From positions 806,001 to 870,000 of the forward strand of contig NZ_VRKQ01000010.1 in assembly GCF_008056315.1 (NCBI RefSeq): 64,000 nt of DNA, read 5' to 3'. This stretch comes from Seonamhaeicola maritimus. GTDB taxonomy: Bacteria; Bacteroidota; Bacteroidia; Flavobacteriales; Flavobacteriaceae. Each line of letters opens with the position of its first letter. Position 1 is the stretch's first letter. A program made the translations under genes and the position numbers. Under the pieces are notes generated by a model. The model made no database searches. It saw only the letters and a list, made by a program, of their open reading frames with translations, and was not told where the DNA came from. This document shows, one piece after another, positions 42,865 to 52,066 of the stretch.

Positions 42865-42882
42865 GAAGCAGTAAAAATAGTA

Positions 42883-42915
42883 TAAAAAAATCTGCCCAAA
42901 TATTGAGCAGATTTT
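42883..42915 (-). terminator. Terminator of the prolyl oligopeptidase gene
   Basis: On the minus strand an 11-bp stem, AAAATCTGCTC with GGGCAGATTTT (one T-G pair), is followed by a T run. It lies between the peptidase stop and the ABC gene start. Confidence 0.82.
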
Positions 42916-42935
42916 AAGTTATAAATAAAATAAAA

Positions 42936-45092
42936 TTATCCTTTTATTTCCTCTTTGGTTTTACTTGGTAATACCTCAAACCCCATATTGTATAGTATAA
43001 AACCAAAAATGTCAGCATATTGCTCAATAGTTTTACTTACAGGGGTACCTGCACCATGACCAGCATCAGTTTCAATTCTTATTAAAGTAGGGTTATTTCC
43101 CGCTTGCTTGCTTTGTAGTTCAGCCGCAAACTTAAAACTATGAGCTGGCACCACACGGTCGTCATGATCACCTGTTGTAACCATAGTTGCGGGATATTGC
43201 GTCCCTTCTTTTACATTGTGTAAAGGAGAGTATCCTTTTAGGTATTCAAACATTTCCTTGTTATCTTCAGCTGTACCATAATCATATGCCCAACCTGCTC
43301 CAGCGGTAAATGTATGGTAACGCAACATATCTAAAACACCCACTGCAGGTAATGCCACTTTGGCTAAATCTGGACGCTGTGTCATTACCGCACCAACTAA
43401 AAGACCTCCATTAGAACCACCTCTAATTGCTAAATACTCTGAAGAAGTGTAGTTGTTTTCAATTAAATATTCACCAGCAGCAATAAAGTCGTCAAATACA
43501 TTTTGCTTTTTGGTTTTAATACCGGCATCATGCCACCTTTTACCATATTCTCCACCACCACGAATATTAGGAACTGCGTAAACACCCCCTTCTTCCATCC
43601 AAACGGCCATAGCAATACTAAACCTAGGGTTTTCACTTACATTAAAACCGCCATATCCATAAAGAATAGTTGGGTTTTTACCGTTTAATTCTAAACCTTT
43701 TTTATGAGTGATAATCATAGGAACTTTAGTCCCGTCTTTAGAAGTATAAAAAACCTGATTACTTTCGTAATTATCACCATTGAATTCTATAGCTGATTTT
43801 CTATATAACTCAGTTTCACCTGATTCTAAATTCAGAGTGTAAATATTTGAAGATGTGTAGTAGTTGGTAAATGTGAAGTAATCAATAGTTTCTTCTTTTT
43901 TACTTCCAAAACCACCAGCATTTCCAATACCTGGGAGCTTAATTTCTCTAATCAAGTTTCCGTTATAATCGTATTGCATTACTTTAGAAATGGCATCAAC
44001 CATATATTCTGCAATAAGATATTTTCCGGATGTAGATGGCAATAAAACATTCTCAGTTTCTGGAATCACATCTACCCAGTTTTCTGAAGTGGGGTTAGAC
44101 ACATCTACTTTTACAATCCTTTTATTTGGAGCATCTAAGTTAGTAACTAGATATAAAGTGCTTCCGTCATTATCTATAATATTGGTGTTACTCTTAGTGT
44201 GATCTAAAATAGTTATTAAAGGACTATTCTCAACAGAAAGATCTTTTATGAAAAGTTTATTTCCAGTAGTAGAAATTCGAGCTGTGATTACTAAATATTT
44301 GTTGTCCTCTGTAACACCAGCGTTGATGTAACGGTGCTTTTCTTCAGGTGTTCCGCCATAGATTAAGACATCCTTTTTTTGAGAGGTACCTAATTTGTGA
44401 TAATAAACTTTGTGCTGATCTGTTTTAGCAGAAAGCTCACTGCCCTTTGGTTTGTCATAACTTGAGTAATAAAACCCTTCATTTTTATACCAGGAAATCC
44501 CAGAAAATTTTACATCAACCAAAGTGTCTTCAACAATTTCTTTGGTCTCGGTGTCCATGATGATAATCTTACGCCAATCACTTCCACCTTCGGAAATTGA
44601 ATAAGCCAAAATATTTCCATCTTTTGAAAAACTGGTACCACCCAATGATATGGTACCATCTTCAGAAAATGTATTTGGGTCTAAGAAAACTTCGTCTTCT
44701 CCATTTTCTACTTTTCTGTAATATACACTCTGATTTTGCAAGCCATCATTTTTACTGTAGTAGGTATGTTTACCTTCTTTAAATGGCGCTCCTAATTTTT
44801 CGTAGTTCCATAAAGAGGATAAGCGTTCTTTTAACTCTTCTCTAAACGGAATGTTATCCAAGTAACCATAAGTTGCTTGGTTTTGAGACTTAACCCATTC
44901 TGCTGTTTCATCACTCATATCATCTTCTAGCCAACGGTACGGATCTTTCACATCTACTCCGAAATACGTATCAATTGTATCTACGGTTTTAGTTTCTGGG
45001 TAATTCACTACAATAACATTTTTTTCTGAAGTTTCATTTTTGCATGCCATAAATAAGGAAAGGCATAATACAATAATTATTGCTTTTTGCAT
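42936..45092 (-). CDS. S9A prolyl oligopeptidase, lipoprotein
   Basis: 718 residues with a lipoprotein signal (MQKAIIIVLCLSLFMACKN, Cys17). An N-terminal segment (DPYRWLEDDMSDETAEWVKSQN is family-typical) leads into a seven-bladed beta-propeller (about 90-430) and an alpha/beta-hydrolase domain (about 440-710). The catalytic Ser is in IRGGSNGGLLVG, Asp in GDHDDRVVP and His in AGHGAGTP. It cleaves short peptides after proline, here probably in the periplasm or at the outer membrane. Monocistronic. Confidence 0.93.
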   Translation of the reverse strand: MQKAIIIVLCLSLFMACKNETSEKNVIVVNYPETKTVDTIDTYFGVDVKDPYRWLEDDMSDETAEWVKSQNQATYGYLDNIPFREELKERLSSLWNYEKLGAPFKEGKHTYYSKNDGLQNQSVYYRKVENGEDEVFLDPNTFSEDGTISLGGTSFSKDGNILAYSISEGGSDWRKIIIMDTETKEIVEDTLVDVKFSGISWYKNEGFYYSSYDKPKGSELSAKTDQHKVYYHKLGTSQKKDVLIYGGTPEEKHRYINAGVTEDNKYLVITARISTTGNKLFIKDLSVENSPLITILDHTKSNTNIIDNDGSTLYLVTNLDAPNKRIVKVDVSNPTSENWVDVIPETENVLLPSTSGKYLIAEYMVDAISKVMQYDYNGNLIREIKLPGIGNAGGFGSKKEETIDYFTFTNYYTSSNIYTLNLESGETELYRKSAIEFNGDNYESNQVFYTSKDGTKVPMIITHKKGLELNGKNPTILYGYGGFNVSENPRFSIAMAVWMEEGGVYAVPNIRGGGEYGKRWHDAGIKTKKQNVFDDFIAAGEYLIENNYTSSEYLAIRGGSNGGLLVGAVMTQRPDLAKVALPAVGVLDMLRYHTFTAGAGWAYDYGTAEDNKEMFEYLKGYSPLHNVKEGTQYPATMVTTGDHDDRVVPAHSFKFAAELQSKQAGNNPTLIRIETDAGHGAGTPVSKTIEQYADIFGFILYNMGFEVLPSKTKEEIKG

Positions 45093-45115
45093 GATTGACG
45101 ATTTTATTTTATCAA

Positions 45116-45151
45116 AAATAAAAAAAGCCCCTGTAAAACACAGAAGCTTTT
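45116..45151 (-). terminator. Terminator of asd
   Basis: Minus strand 12-bp stem, AAAAGCTTCTGT with ACAGGGGCTTTT (two T-G pairs), GTTTT loop, then a T run; 25 nt after the asd stop. Confidence 0.85.
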
Positions 45152-45175
45152 AACAATCTTTTAATGAAATTGTGC

Positions 45176-46165
45176 TTACACTAAATTATTTTCAACTAGA
45201 TACTCTGCAATTTGAATAGTGTTAGTGGCGGCACCTTTTCTTAAATTATCAGCAACAATCCACATATTTAATGTATTAGGTTGTGTTTCGTCTCTTCTTA
45301 TACGTCCAACAAAAACTTCATCTTTATCATGTGCATAAATTGGCATTGGATATGAGTTGTTTTCTAAATCATCTTGAACTATTACACCAGGCGTGCTACT
45401 TAGTAATTGACGAACATCAGCTAAATCAAAATCATTTTCAAACTCAACGTTTACAGATTCTGAATGCCCACCAGCTGTAGGGATTCTTACGGCTGTGGCA
45501 GATATGGAAAATGTTCTGTCTCCCATAATTTTTTGAGGTTCTCTGGCCAACTTCATTTCTTCTTTAGTATAGCCATTATCTAAAAACACATCGCAATGTG
45601 GTAAAGCGTTTCTACCAATTGGGTAAGGGTAAGCCATTTCACCTTCAACTCCGGCAATCTCATTTTCTAATTGTCTTACAGCCTTAACACCAGTACCTGA
45701 AACCGATTGATAAGTTGAAACAACCACACGTTTCATGTTATATTTTTCGTGAAGCGGATTCAATGCCATCACCAATTGAATGGTTGAACAGTTTGGGTTG
45801 GCAATAATTTTATCTTCTTTAGTTAAAACATTAGCGTTAATTTCTGGAACAACCAATTTTTTGGTAGGATCCATTCTCCAAGCTGAGGAGTTGTCAACAA
45901 CTGTTGTACCCGCTTCAGCAAATTTTGGCGCCCATTCAACGGAAGTATCACCACCTGCAGAGAATAAAGCAATTTCCGGTTTCATAGATACTGCAGTTTC
46001 TAAACCAACAACGCTATAATCAGTCCCTTTATAGGTTATAGTTTTTCCCACAGAGCGTTCAGATGCTACTGGAATTAATTCAGTTATTGGAAAATTACGT
46101 TCTGCAAGAACTTTTAGCATTACTTCGCCAACCATACCAGTGGCTCCAACTACAGCTACTTTCAT
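45176..46165 (-). CDS. asd: Aspartate-semialdehyde dehydrogenase
   Basis: NADPH-dependent reduction of aspartyl phosphate, shared by lysine/diaminopimelate, threonine and methionine synthesis. I start at 46165, where MKVAVVGATGMVGEVML gives the standard opening; an upstream in-frame extension of 12 codons overlaps the promoter region. 329 residues with catalytic Cys126 (ANPNCSTIQ), the QSVSGTG segment and RIPTAGGHSE containing the catalytic His. Length typical. Confidence 0.95.
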   Translation of the reverse strand: MKVAVVGATGMVGEVMLKVLAERNFPITELIPVASERSVGKTITYKGTDYSVVGLETAVSMKPEIALFSAGGDTSVEWAPKFAEAGTTVVDNSSAWRMDPTKKLVVPEINANVLTKEDKIIANPNCSTIQLVMALNPLHEKYNMKRVVVSTYQSVSGTGVKAVRQLENEIAGVEGEMAYPYPIGRNALPHCDVFLDNGYTKEEMKLAREPQKIMGDRTFSISATAVRIPTAGGHSESVNVEFENDFDLADVRQLLSSTPGVIVQDDLENNSYPMPIYAHDKDEVFVGRIRRDETQPNTLNMWIVADNLRKGAATNTIQIAEYLVENNLV

Positions 46166-46198
46166 TTTTTCTTTTTTTACTGTTATACTTTGAGCGCA

Positions 46199-46206
46199 CA
46201 AAATTA
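46199..46206 (-). promoter_or_regulatory. Candidate -7 element of asd
   Basis: Minus strand TAATTTTG, exact TAnnTTTG match, 33 nt before the asd ATG. The distance supports the ATG at 46165 rather than an upstream start. No good -33 box. Confidence 0.42.
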
Positions 46207-46228
46207 GGCATTAATTATACTTTTAAGC

Positions 46229-46268
46229 TAAAAAAAAGACCTCAAATTTTTGAAAATGAGGTCTTTTT
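46229..46268 (-). terminator. Terminator of mscL (possibly bidirectional)
   Basis: A perfect 12-bp stem, AAAAAGACCTCA (46233-46244) with TGAGGTCTTTTT (46257-46268), flanked by A and T runs on both sides. It lies between the mscL stop and the asd promoter. Confidence 0.88.
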
Positions 46269-46306
46269 AACAACAAATAACAGGTTGTTATATATTTAAC
46301 AAAGAG

Positions 46307-46708
46307 TTATTTCTTTAATAAATCTCTGATTTCTGCAAGTAAATCTTCTTGACTTGGTCCTGCAGGAGCCTCTGGAGCTGGTTCTTCTTTCTTTTTCATT
46401 CTGTTGATGCCTTTAACAACTAAGAACATTACGAAGGCCACAATAATAAAGTCTATAACGTTAGTTAAAAACGTTCCGTATTCCAAATAAACTTCTCCTG
46501 CCATTTCTCCCGCATCGTTTAGTGCTCCGTCTTTTAGTTTATATCTTAAGGCTTTAAAGTCTGAATCAAATATCAAACCAATTAAAGGAGATACAATACC
46601 TCCAGTGAAAGATGTCACTACTTGTTTAAAAGCAGCACCCATTACGAAACCAACAGCAATGTCAACAAGGTTACCCTTCATTGCAAACTCTTTAAACTCT
46701 TTAAGCAT
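46307..46708 (-). CDS. mscL: Large-conductance mechanosensitive channel
   Basis: 133 residues, two membrane helices (about 14-45 and 68-98). The N-terminal FKEFAMKGNLVDIAVGFVMGAAF is the MscL signature, and the C-terminal cytoplasmic helix (EDLLAEIRDLLKK) matches. Releases solutes upon hypo-osmotic shock. Monocistronic between alr and asd. Confidence 0.96.
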   Translation of the reverse strand: MLKEFKEFAMKGNLVDIAVGFVMGAAFKQVVTSFTGGIVSPLIGLIFDSDFKALRYKLKDGALNDAGEMAGEVYLEYGTFLTNVIDFIIVAFVMFLVVKGINRMKKKEEPAPEAPAGPSQEDLLAEIRDLLKK

Positions 46709-46778
46709 AATTATTAAATTTTTAGTTAGTAATTAGTGAGACACTAAAATATGAAAAAAGTCACCATATGTTATGGCT

Positions 46779-47885
46779 CTATCGAAAAAAAACACGTTTA
46801 ACCCTTTGAGAAATGCTTGTAATGAGTTCATAAGAAATTGTACCAGTACTTTGGGCAAGATTTTCGGCAGTAGCTTTTGAATCAAAAATTATAACTTCAT
46901 CTCCTTCATTACAATCAATGTGGGTTACATTAACCATAATCATATCCATACAAACATTTCCAATTATTGGAGCTTGTATTCCGTTAATCACTGCATAGCC
47001 TTTGCCGTTACCATATTGTCGACCAATACCATCGGCATGACCAATGGGCAATGTAGCGGTCTTAAGAAAATCATCACTTTTAAATCCTCGGTTATAACCA
47101 ACAGACCCTCCTTTTTCAATTTTATGAATCTGGGAAATAATGGTTTTTAAAGAGGCTATTGGAGTTAAATCTTTATTTTCTTTTTCAGAATTTCCAAAGC
47201 CGTAAAGCCCTATTCCACTTCTAACCATATCAAAATGTGCATCAGGATAATTTAAAATACCGGAAGTATTACAAATATGAAGCATGGGCTGATAACCAAT
47301 ATTATTGGTAAAGTTCTTAGCAATAGAATTAAAAGTCTCAATCTGATTTAAAGTGAATTCTTTTTCGTTTAAATCTTCACTAGCCGCTAAATGTGAAAAG
47401 ACAGATGTTACTTTTACAGCAGGGGTTGCTTTTATTTTAGAAATCACATAATCAACATCATTTTCCCAAAACCCGAGTCGGTTTAATCCCGTATTAAACT
47501 TAATATGAACCGGATAATCTGTTTGATTTTCTTTTGTAGCAGCTTCAATAAATTCGTTTAAAACTTTGGCGTTATATAAGTTAGGTTCTAAACAATTATT
47601 AATTATAGTTTTAAAATTTGTGGGTATAGGGTGCAACACCAGAACAGGAGTTGTAATACCGGCTTTACGTAATTCTACACCTTCACTGGCATAGGCAACT
47701 GCAAAGTAATCTACACCGTGCTCTTCTAGGTATTTAGCTATTTCAACAGCATCACTACCGTAGCCAAAAGCTTTTACAACCGCTAAAAATTTAGTTCTAT
47801 TTTTAAGTTTTGATTTTAAATGCTTAAAGTTATTTTTAAGCGCTTTTAAATCTATTTCAAGTACAGTTTCTTGCGCTTTAGGCAT
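46779..47885 (-). CDS. alr: Alanine racemase
   Basis: PLP-dependent interconversion of L- and D-alanine for peptidoglycan. The start at 47885 ([16 protein letters not shown]) is preferred; an upstream ATG 12 codons earlier lies fully inside tdk. The PLP lysine is in [13 protein letters not shown], the phosphate-binding region is HICNTSGIL and [10 protein letters not shown], and GYNRGF and [10 protein letters not shown] are in the C-terminal beta domain with the catalytic Tyr. It overlaps the end of tdk by 8 nt, so the two are translationally coupled. Confidence 0.95.
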   Translation of the reverse strand: MPKAQETVLEIDLKALKNNFKHLKSKLKNRTKFLAVVKAFGYGSDAVEIAKYLEEHGVDYFAVAYASEGVELRKAGITTPVLVLHPIPTNFKTIINNCLEPNLYNAKVLNEFIEAATKENQTDYPVHIKFNTGLNRLGFWENDVDYVISKIKATPAVKVTSVFSHLAASEDLNEKEFTLNQIETFNSIAKNFTNNIGYQPMLHICNTSGILNYPDAHFDMVRSGIGLYGFGNSEKENKDLTPIASLKTIISQIHKIEKGGSVGYNRGFKSDDFLKTATLPIGHADGIGRQYGNGKGYAVINGIQAPIIGNVCMDMIMVNVTHIDCNEGDEVIIFDSKATAENLAQSTGTISYELITSISQRVKRVFFR

Positions 47886-48525
47886 TAGAATTTTTAGATT
47901 TTGAAGTGACTTCTTGAGCATCGTTAACTTTCATATTCCTTACCTTATCACGCATCATAGCCTTGTAAAAAGCAGCTCTACTTAAAGGTTCATATTCATC
48001 AACTTCACCTAAAAGTACCAGGTTTTCGTTTTTAGCTTTTCTGTAACTATATTGGGCTAAATTTCCAGTTCGTGTACAAACAGCGTGTACTTTAGTAACA
48101 TACTCCGCTGTAGCCATAAGATTAGGCATAGGACCAAAAGGATTTCCTTTAAAATCCATATCTAAACCGGCAACAATTACACGTACGCCTTTATTGGCAA
48201 GATCATTACATACTCTAACAATTTCATCATCAAAAAATTGAGCTTCATCAATGCCAACAACATCACAACCATCAGCAAGAATAGGAATATTTGCCGCTGC
48301 AGGAACAGGTGTAGAGCGAATTTGATTCTCGTCATGAGAGACTACCATATCTTCGTCATAACGTACGTCAATCGCAGGTTTAAAAATCTCAACTTTCTGT
48401 CTTGCAAATTGCGCACGTTTAAGTCTACGGATTAATTCTTCCGTTTTACCAGAAAACATAGAGCCACAGATTACTTCAATCCAACCAAATTGTTCTTTAT
48501 GATTTACCGTATTTTCAAGAAACAT
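47878..48525 (-). CDS. tdk: Thymidine kinase (type II)
   Basis: Salvage phosphorylation of thymidine. 215 residues with P-loop [20 protein letters not shown], the DEAQFFDD motif containing the catalytic Glu, and [17 protein letters not shown]. The zinc-lasso region reads AVCTRTG, with one Cys only, and the second CxxH-type pair is replaced by LSRAAFYK, so the structural zinc site appears degenerate. First gene of the tdk-alr unit. Confidence 0.93.
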   Translation of the reverse strand: MFLENTVNHKEQFGWIEVICGSMFSGKTEELIRRLKRAQFARQKVEIFKPAIDVRYDEDMVVSHDENQIRSTPVPAAANIPILADGCDVVGIDEAQFFDDEIVRVCNDLANKGVRVIVAGLDMDFKGNPFGPMPNLMATAEYVTKVHAVCTRTGNLAQYSYRKAKNENLVLLGEVDEYEPLSRAAFYKAMMRDKVRNMKVNDAQEVTSKSKNSNA

Positions 48526-48878
48526 TTCGTAATTTTAACATTGAACTTATTTCAACTTTTATATTCAAGCGAAAATTAGTCATTTTGTAGCTAGTTAAAG
48601 GCTTTTTTAAGTTGCATAGCATTGCTATGGAATGAGAAAAAGACAAAAAATAGATGCAAAAGGGCAATTTTTAGCCAATAATTAAAGTTTAAATCAGTTC
48701 ATTAAGAAAGCCGTTTTTCGTTTGTATAAAGGTGGCGCAATTTTTTTTAAAATCAAAAATCAAAAATAGAATAAATTTTAAAAGTTATTAAACGAACCAT
48801 GGCAATTAGGATTGGTACTTAAAGAAGTACTTATTTGTGTATTACATCTTACGTTAACAACAAATAAAAAAGGAACAG
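48526..48878. other. 353-nt divergent intergenic region (tdk / conserved hypothetical)
   Basis: No gene is seen. A 6-bp perfect hairpin CATAGC-ATT-GCTATG lies at 48615-48629, followed by an A-rich stretch with the phrases ATAGATGCAAAAGGGC and TTCATTAAGAAAGCCG. On the minus strand TAATTTTC about 45 nt before tdk is a one-mismatch -7 box. Nothing matches a known RNA family. Confidence 0.5.
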
Positions 48879-49622
48879 ATGAAAAAGAAGCTAGAATCTG
48901 AGTTAATCAGTATAGCCCATAGAATATTAAAGCTTAAGGGTAAAGAAGATGTCTTAAAGATGCATGCCGAGGTTACGGCTCTTTATGAGAAACTTTCAGT
49001 CTTAAAATTCGTCCATGAAAATTTTGAAGATGATATACCAACCATTGGTAGTAATTCTTCTTTTTTCGGGATGTTAGACACGGCATTTAATAATAAAGTA
49101 AGTGACAATATTGAAGTAGAAGACAAAATTTATGTCAATCTGGATGACGATGAAAAGGAGGCTATTTCAGAGCCACTTATGGAAACCATAAAAGATATGG
49201 TTGCCCAAATGCCGCATGAAGCACAAGAAATAGATACGGTTTTTGAAGAGGCTATTCCTGAGCGAATTTCGAAAAAGAGCGATTTTGATGAAATCACTGC
49301 AGGTTTTGAAGATTTGCCTGTATTTGAGCCGGTTTCTAAAGTAAAAAATGGAACAACCAACGAAAAAAAATCTTTAAATGAGAAGTTAAAAAGTGGCGGA
49401 CTTAACATTGGCCTCAATGATAAGTTAGCTTTTATAAAGCACCTTTTTGATGGTAAACCAGAGGATTATGAACGTGTAATATCACAAATAAACACCACTG
49501 TTTCTTATGCTGATGCAAAACGCTTTATAAGTGATATTGTTAAACCTGACTATAAAGATTGGATTGGTAAAGAAGAGTTTGAAGAACGATTCTTGGAAAT
49601 CATTGAAGCTAAGTTTAATTAA
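48879..49622 (+). CDS. Conserved flavobacterial hypothetical protein
   Basis: 247 residues, no signal peptide or membrane helix. Acidic and Lys/Glu-rich, with helical ends. The C-terminal 75 residues (LNEKLKSGGLNIGLNDKLAFIKHLFDG, SYADAKRFISDIVKPDYKDWIGKEEF) look like a compact folded domain; the middle is likely flexible. I do not recognise a function. It precedes rsmI with a 104-nt gap that is mostly an intergenic repeat. Confidence 0.75.
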   Translation: MKKKLESELISIAHRILKLKGKEDVLKMHAEVTALYEKLSVLKFVHENFEDDIPTIGSNSSFFGMLDTAFNNKVSDNIEVEDKIYVNLDDDEKEAISEPLMETIKDMVAQMPHEAQEIDTVFEEAIPERISKKSDFDEITAGFEDLPVFEPVSKVKNGTTNEKKSLNEKLKSGGLNIGLNDKLAFIKHLFDGKPEDYERVISQINTTVSYADAKRFISDIVKPDYKDWIGKEEFEERFLEIIEAKFN

Positions 49623-49629
49623 TATTTGG

Positions 49630-49726
49630 GTGTTATCACACCTAAAAAAGCGTGGTCGTGCTTTTCGTTCATAGTTTTGGCTCGATGCTCGCCTCGCCAA
49701 AAGCTAACCACTTCAATCACTAACAC
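49630..49726 (+). repeat. Intergenic structured repeat, copy 2
   Basis: Terminal inverted ends GTGTTA (49630-49635) and TAACAC (49721-49726), the 5' block GTGGTCGTGCTTTTCG, a central hairpin TAGTTTTGGC/GCCAAAAGCTA and the 3' block CACTTCAATCACTAACAC. The right end touches the rsmI ATG directly, so the element must be part of the rsmI leader or contain its promoter. Confidence 0.65.
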
Positions 49727-50401
49727 ATGAGTAAACTCTACATAGTCCCCACACCAATTGGTAATTTAAAAGATATCACATTTAGAGCCATTGAAGTTTT
49801 AAAAGAAGCCGATTTAATTCTAGCCGAAGACACACGTACTTCAGGTAAACTTTTAAAACATTATGAAATTGGCACTCAAATGCAATCGCACCATATGCAT
49901 AATGAGCATAAAACGATTGATGGTGTTATTCAAAAACTTAAAGCAGGAACAACCATTGCATTAATAAGTGATGCAGGAACACCGGCCATTTCAGATCCAG
50001 GATTTTTGCTGTCGCGCGCTTGTATTGAGAATAATATTGATATAGAATGTTTACCCGGAGCTACGGCTTTTGTGCCTGCATTAGTAAACTCAGGCTTACC
50101 TAATGACAAGTTTGTTTTTGAAGGCTTTTTACCTGTAAAAAAAGGCCGTCAAACACGTCTATTACTTTTAGCCGAAGAGACTAGAACAATGATTTTTTAT
50201 GAAAGTCCGCATAAACTTTTAAAAACATTGGGACATTTCTGTGAATTTTTTGATGAGGAAAGACCAGTTTCTGTTTCAAGAGAACTTACTAAGCTCTATG
50301 AAGAAACAGTAAGAGGTACTGCAAAAGAAGTCTTGGAATATTACACAAATAAACCACCAAAAGGAGAAATAGTCATTGTAGTTGGGGGTAAGAATAAATA
50401 G
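49727..50401 (+). CDS. rsmI: 16S rRNA (cytidine-1402-2'-O)-methyltransferase
   Basis: 224 residues. The tetrapyrrole-methylase fold starts LYIVPTPIGNLKDITFRAIE, then LAEDTRTSGKLLKHY, ISDAGTPAISDPGF and CLPGATAFVPALVNSG. These are the RsmI signatures. It lacks the C-terminal extension of longer homologues, as is usual for Bacteroidota. The HopJ-family gene follows after 5 nt. Confidence 0.95.
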   Translation: MSKLYIVPTPIGNLKDITFRAIEVLKEADLILAEDTRTSGKLLKHYEIGTQMQSHHMHNEHKTIDGVIQKLKAGTTIALISDAGTPAISDPGFLLSRACIENNIDIECLPGATAFVPALVNSGLPNDKFVFEGFLPVKKGRQTRLLLLAEETRTMIFYESPHKLLKTLGHFCEFFDEERPVSVSRELTKLYEETVRGTAKEVLEYYTNKPPKGEIVIVVGGKNK

Positions 50402-50406
50402 AACAA

Positions 50407-50751
50407 ATGAATTTAAATACATTTAAAAATAAGCTAAAAAATAACCCTACAGAAATTGACTTTTCTGAAACCATGGCAGTTATTGAGTCTGAATATGAGT
50501 TCATACCAATTGCATTTAAAAATGGAAGTTTAGAAAATGACGAAGGACAAAACACTGGGTCATGTAAATTGTTTGCTTTTGCAAAAACGCAGAGTTTAAC
50601 TAAAGAAGAAACTTTAGCCTGTTTTGGGCAATACTATTTTGATGATGTGTTAAAAAATCCTGATGGAGCAGGACATCAAAACATCCGAAATTTTATGAAA
50701 ACCGGATTTGATGGTTTGTCTTTTAAAAATGACCCTTTAAAAGAAAGGTAG
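50407..50751 (+). CDS. HopJ type III effector-family protein
   Basis: 114 residues matching the small HopJ family. Recognisable parts are IDFSETMAVIESEYEFIPIAF, NEGQNxGSCK-like KNGSLENDEGQNTGSCKL, CFGQYYFDDVL, and DGAGHQNIRNFMKTGW-like GHQNIRNFMKTGFDGL. The family is named after a Pseudomonas effector but is widespread in bacteria without a type III system, so effector function is not implied. Co-transcribed with rsmI. Confidence 0.82.
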   Translation: MNLNTFKNKLKNNPTEIDFSETMAVIESEYEFIPIAFKNGSLENDEGQNTGSCKLFAFAKTQSLTKEETLACFGQYYFDDVLKNPDGAGHQNIRNFMKTGFDGLSFKNDPLKER

Positions 50752-50791
50752 TTTGACATTCTGGACTCATTAAAGAATCTTACACCATAAT

Positions 50792-51355
50792 TTGCAACAA
50801 CTACTCAAAGAAATAAAACAATGCACCATTTGTAAAGCGCATTTACCGTTTGGTCCTAGACCAGTAGTATCCGTGCATACTAATTCTAAAATTGTGATTG
50901 TTGGTCAAGCCCCAGGGACTAAGGTACATGCCTCTGGTGTTCCATGGGATGATGCTAGCGGAAAGCAACTAAGAAAATGGTTAGATGTTTCTAATGAAGA
51001 CTTTTATGATGAAACCAAATTTGCTATAATCCCTATGGGTTTTTGTTATCCTGGAAAAGGAAAAACAGGCGATTTACCTCCCAGACCAGAATGCGCTATA
51101 CAATGGCACAAACCGCTTTTTTATGAATTAAAAAAAGTGGAGTTGGTCATTTTAATAGGTATGTACGCACAAAAGTATTATTTAGGAAAGACAGCCAAAA
51201 AGACTTTGACTGAAACCGTTAAAAATTACAACGAATATTTACCAAAGTACTTACCATTACCGCACCCATCGCCACGTAACAGATTTTGGTTAACTAAAAA
51301 CCCTTGGTTTGAAGTTGAAGTGTTGCCAGAGCTAAGGAGAAGAGTTAAACTTTAA
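50792..51355 (+). CDS. Uracil-DNA glycosylase superfamily protein
   Basis: 187 residues from a TTG start; no ATG lies in frame upstream before a stop, so TTG is the likely initiator. It has QCTICKAHLPFGPRPVV with two Cys, VIVGQAPGTKVHASGVPWDDASG as the active-site-like motif I, and LPHPSPRNRFW as motif II-like. Other Cys of the four-Cys iron-sulfur UDGs are not obvious, so assignment to family 4 or 5 is not possible. It could excise uracil or be a related base-processing protein. Confidence 0.75.
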   Translation: MQQLLKEIKQCTICKAHLPFGPRPVVSVHTNSKIVIVGQAPGTKVHASGVPWDDASGKQLRKWLDVSNEDFYDETKFAIIPMGFCYPGKGKTGDLPPRPECAIQWHKPLFYELKKVELVILIGMYAQKYYLGKTAKKTLTETVKNYNEYLPKYLPLPHPSPRNRFWLTKNPWFEVEVLPELRRRVKL

Positions 51356-51416
51356 TTAAATAAAATCCATCATATTTCGGAATGCTACACTAAAATTTTA
51401 TCAATTAAATTAAAGT

Positions 51417-52007
51417 CTATAAGTGCTTCCCTTTTTCCCAACCATGTTTTCCTAAATATTGCTCACCACTTTCAACTGCACCTTCCTCAATACTGGTTCC
51501 CATAGAATCGTTCCAACGGTTTAAGTATCCAAACAAAGAAATAACACCTAACATTTCAACAATTTCCCCTTCATCCCAATACTCGTATAACCGTTTTTTA
51601 ATGTTTTCATCAACCGCATTCGGAACTTGAGAAGCAGCCAAACTAAAATCTAAAGCAGCACGTTCAGCTTCGCTAAAAGCAGGATGCGTTCTGTATTCCC
51701 AAATATTATCTAATTGCTCCTGTTCTGCGCCATAACGTTCGGCAGCTCGAATTGCATGAGCTTGACAATAGCGGCAACCAGTTGAGTTACTAGAAACCCA
51801 AGCAATCATTCGTTTTAAGGCTGAAGTAACTCTGCCTTCATTGGCCATAACAGCCTTATTCAAATTGATAAAAGCTTTACTTATTGCTGGTCTACGTTGC
51901 ATAGTGAGAACAGAGTTTGGACAAAAACCCAAGGTTTCATTAAAGAATTCTGCTAATTCTTTGGTTTCCATATCATGATCTGCAGATAAAGGTGTAACTA
52001 AAGGCAT
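51417..52007 (-). CDS. AhpD-like carboxymuconolactone decarboxylase family protein
   Basis: 196 residues, all-helical CMD fold. The redox/active-site motif C78-x2-C81-x2-H84 (TGCRYCQAHAI) is that of AhpD-like peroxidase partners. No signal peptide. It is divergent from osmC with 59 nt between starts. A role in peroxide defence is likely but the electron donor is unknown. Confidence 0.82.
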   Translation of the reverse strand: MPLVTPLSADHDMETKELAEFFNETLGFCPNSVLTMQRRPAISKAFINLNKAVMANEGRVTSALKRMIAWVSSNSTGCRYCQAHAIRAAERYGAEQEQLDNIWEYRTHPAFSEAERAALDFSLAASQVPNAVDENIKKRLYEYWDEGEIVEMLGVISLFGYLNRWNDSMGTSIEEGAVESGEQYLGKHGWEKGKHL

Positions 52008-52026
52008 AAATTATATTTTTTAGTGC

Positions 52027-52034
52027 TATTTTTG
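52027..52034 (+). promoter_or_regulatory. Candidate -7 element of osmC
   Basis: TATTTTTG, an exact TAnnTTTG match, 32 nt before the osmC ATG in the divergent space with the AhpD-like gene. No -33 TTTG detected. Confidence 0.38.
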
Positions 52035-52066
52035 AAGCTTAAAGTAACGAAAATATTTCATAAAAA

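Noticed and set aside
50407-50751. Secreted type III effector
   Set aside because: The family is found in many non-pathogens and no secretion system or chaperone gene is nearby.
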